DNA of 5,249 bases from an uncultured bacterium (GTDB taxonomy: Bacteria > Actinomycetota > Thermoleophilia > BMS3ABIN01), in NCBI GenBank assembly GCA_913009925.1, contig CAJVWY010000099.1:1-5249 (forward strand), read 5' to 3'. The notes under the pieces were generated by a model. That model ran no database searches, was not told the origin of the DNA, and saw only the letters and a list, made by a program, of their open reading frames with translations. Shown one piece after another: positions 5,210 through 5,249 of the stretch. Position numbers and translations under genes: made by a program. Every line of letters starts with the position of its first letter. Within the stretch, counting starts at the first letter, position 1.

Positions 5210-5249
5210 AAAAAAAAAAATGATAAAAAAAGAGAAAAAAAAGAAAGGA
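5210..5249 (+). other. A-rich run-off after adapter (artefact)
   Basis: After the adapter come eleven A, then A-rich sequence with scattered G and T to the end. This is what base-calling gives when the template has ended. It is not a poly(A) tract of the phage. Confidence 0.93.

Noticed and set aside
5210..5249. A-rich tract as a promoter or phage end
   Set aside because: It directly follows a complete adapter, so it is a base-calling artefact.

Overview
The window is a gene-dense, moderately GC-rich piece of a tailed-phage (siphovirus-type) late operon, either a free phage or a prophage. Every believable gene is on the minus strand, so the biological order runs from right to left. Junctions are tight (4-nt ATGA overlap, 1-nt TGATG and TAATG overlaps, gaps of 2 to 12 nt), which is typical of a translationally coupled phage late transcript. 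The host cannot be named. A DUF1906-type (Rv2525c-like) glycoside-hydrolase lysin with a C-terminal 'LTDDDL..IAEAVNDELARR' helix, and a Dit/Gp37-like tail tip, suggest a phage of a monoderm-type host such as an actinobacterium, Chloroflexota member or Firmicute.

Layout in transcription order: the C-terminal part of a distal-tail (Dit-like) protein (4862-5151, truncated); a baseplate-hub/Gp37-like tail protein (3648-4862); a small single-membrane-segment holin or XhlA-like protein with a GTG start (3387-3644); a DUF1906 endolysin (2431-3390); a 61-residue protein of unknown role (2233-2418); a 144-residue probable virion protein with a perfect Shine-Dalgarno (1796-2230); a 474-residue tail-fibre-like protein with a jelly-roll-like half, a LamG-like half and a C-terminal Arg pentapeptide repeat (372-1796). 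After a 113-nt gap comes the start of a coiled-coil protein that leaves the left edge (1-258). The lysis genes therefore lie inside the tail module, between hub and fibre.

Main points of interest: (1) a strong internal ribosome-binding site and ATG inside the lysin gene, predicting a separate 116-residue C-terminal product; (2) a well-conserved pentapeptide repeat at the fibre C terminus whose DNA has diverged; (3) an unresolved 5' end of the last gene, where a convincing signal-anchor sequence has no in-frame start codon and overlaps a terminator-like hairpin; (4) twice, the terminal Arg-Arg-stop codons of one gene form the Shine-Dalgarno of the next.

The right end is not biological. Bases 5152-5209 are an Illumina TruSeq adapter read-through (58 nt, 3 mismatches, all T to G), followed by an A-rich run-off tail to 5249. 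Genuine sequence stops at about 5151, and the Dit-like gene is cut there by the assembly.
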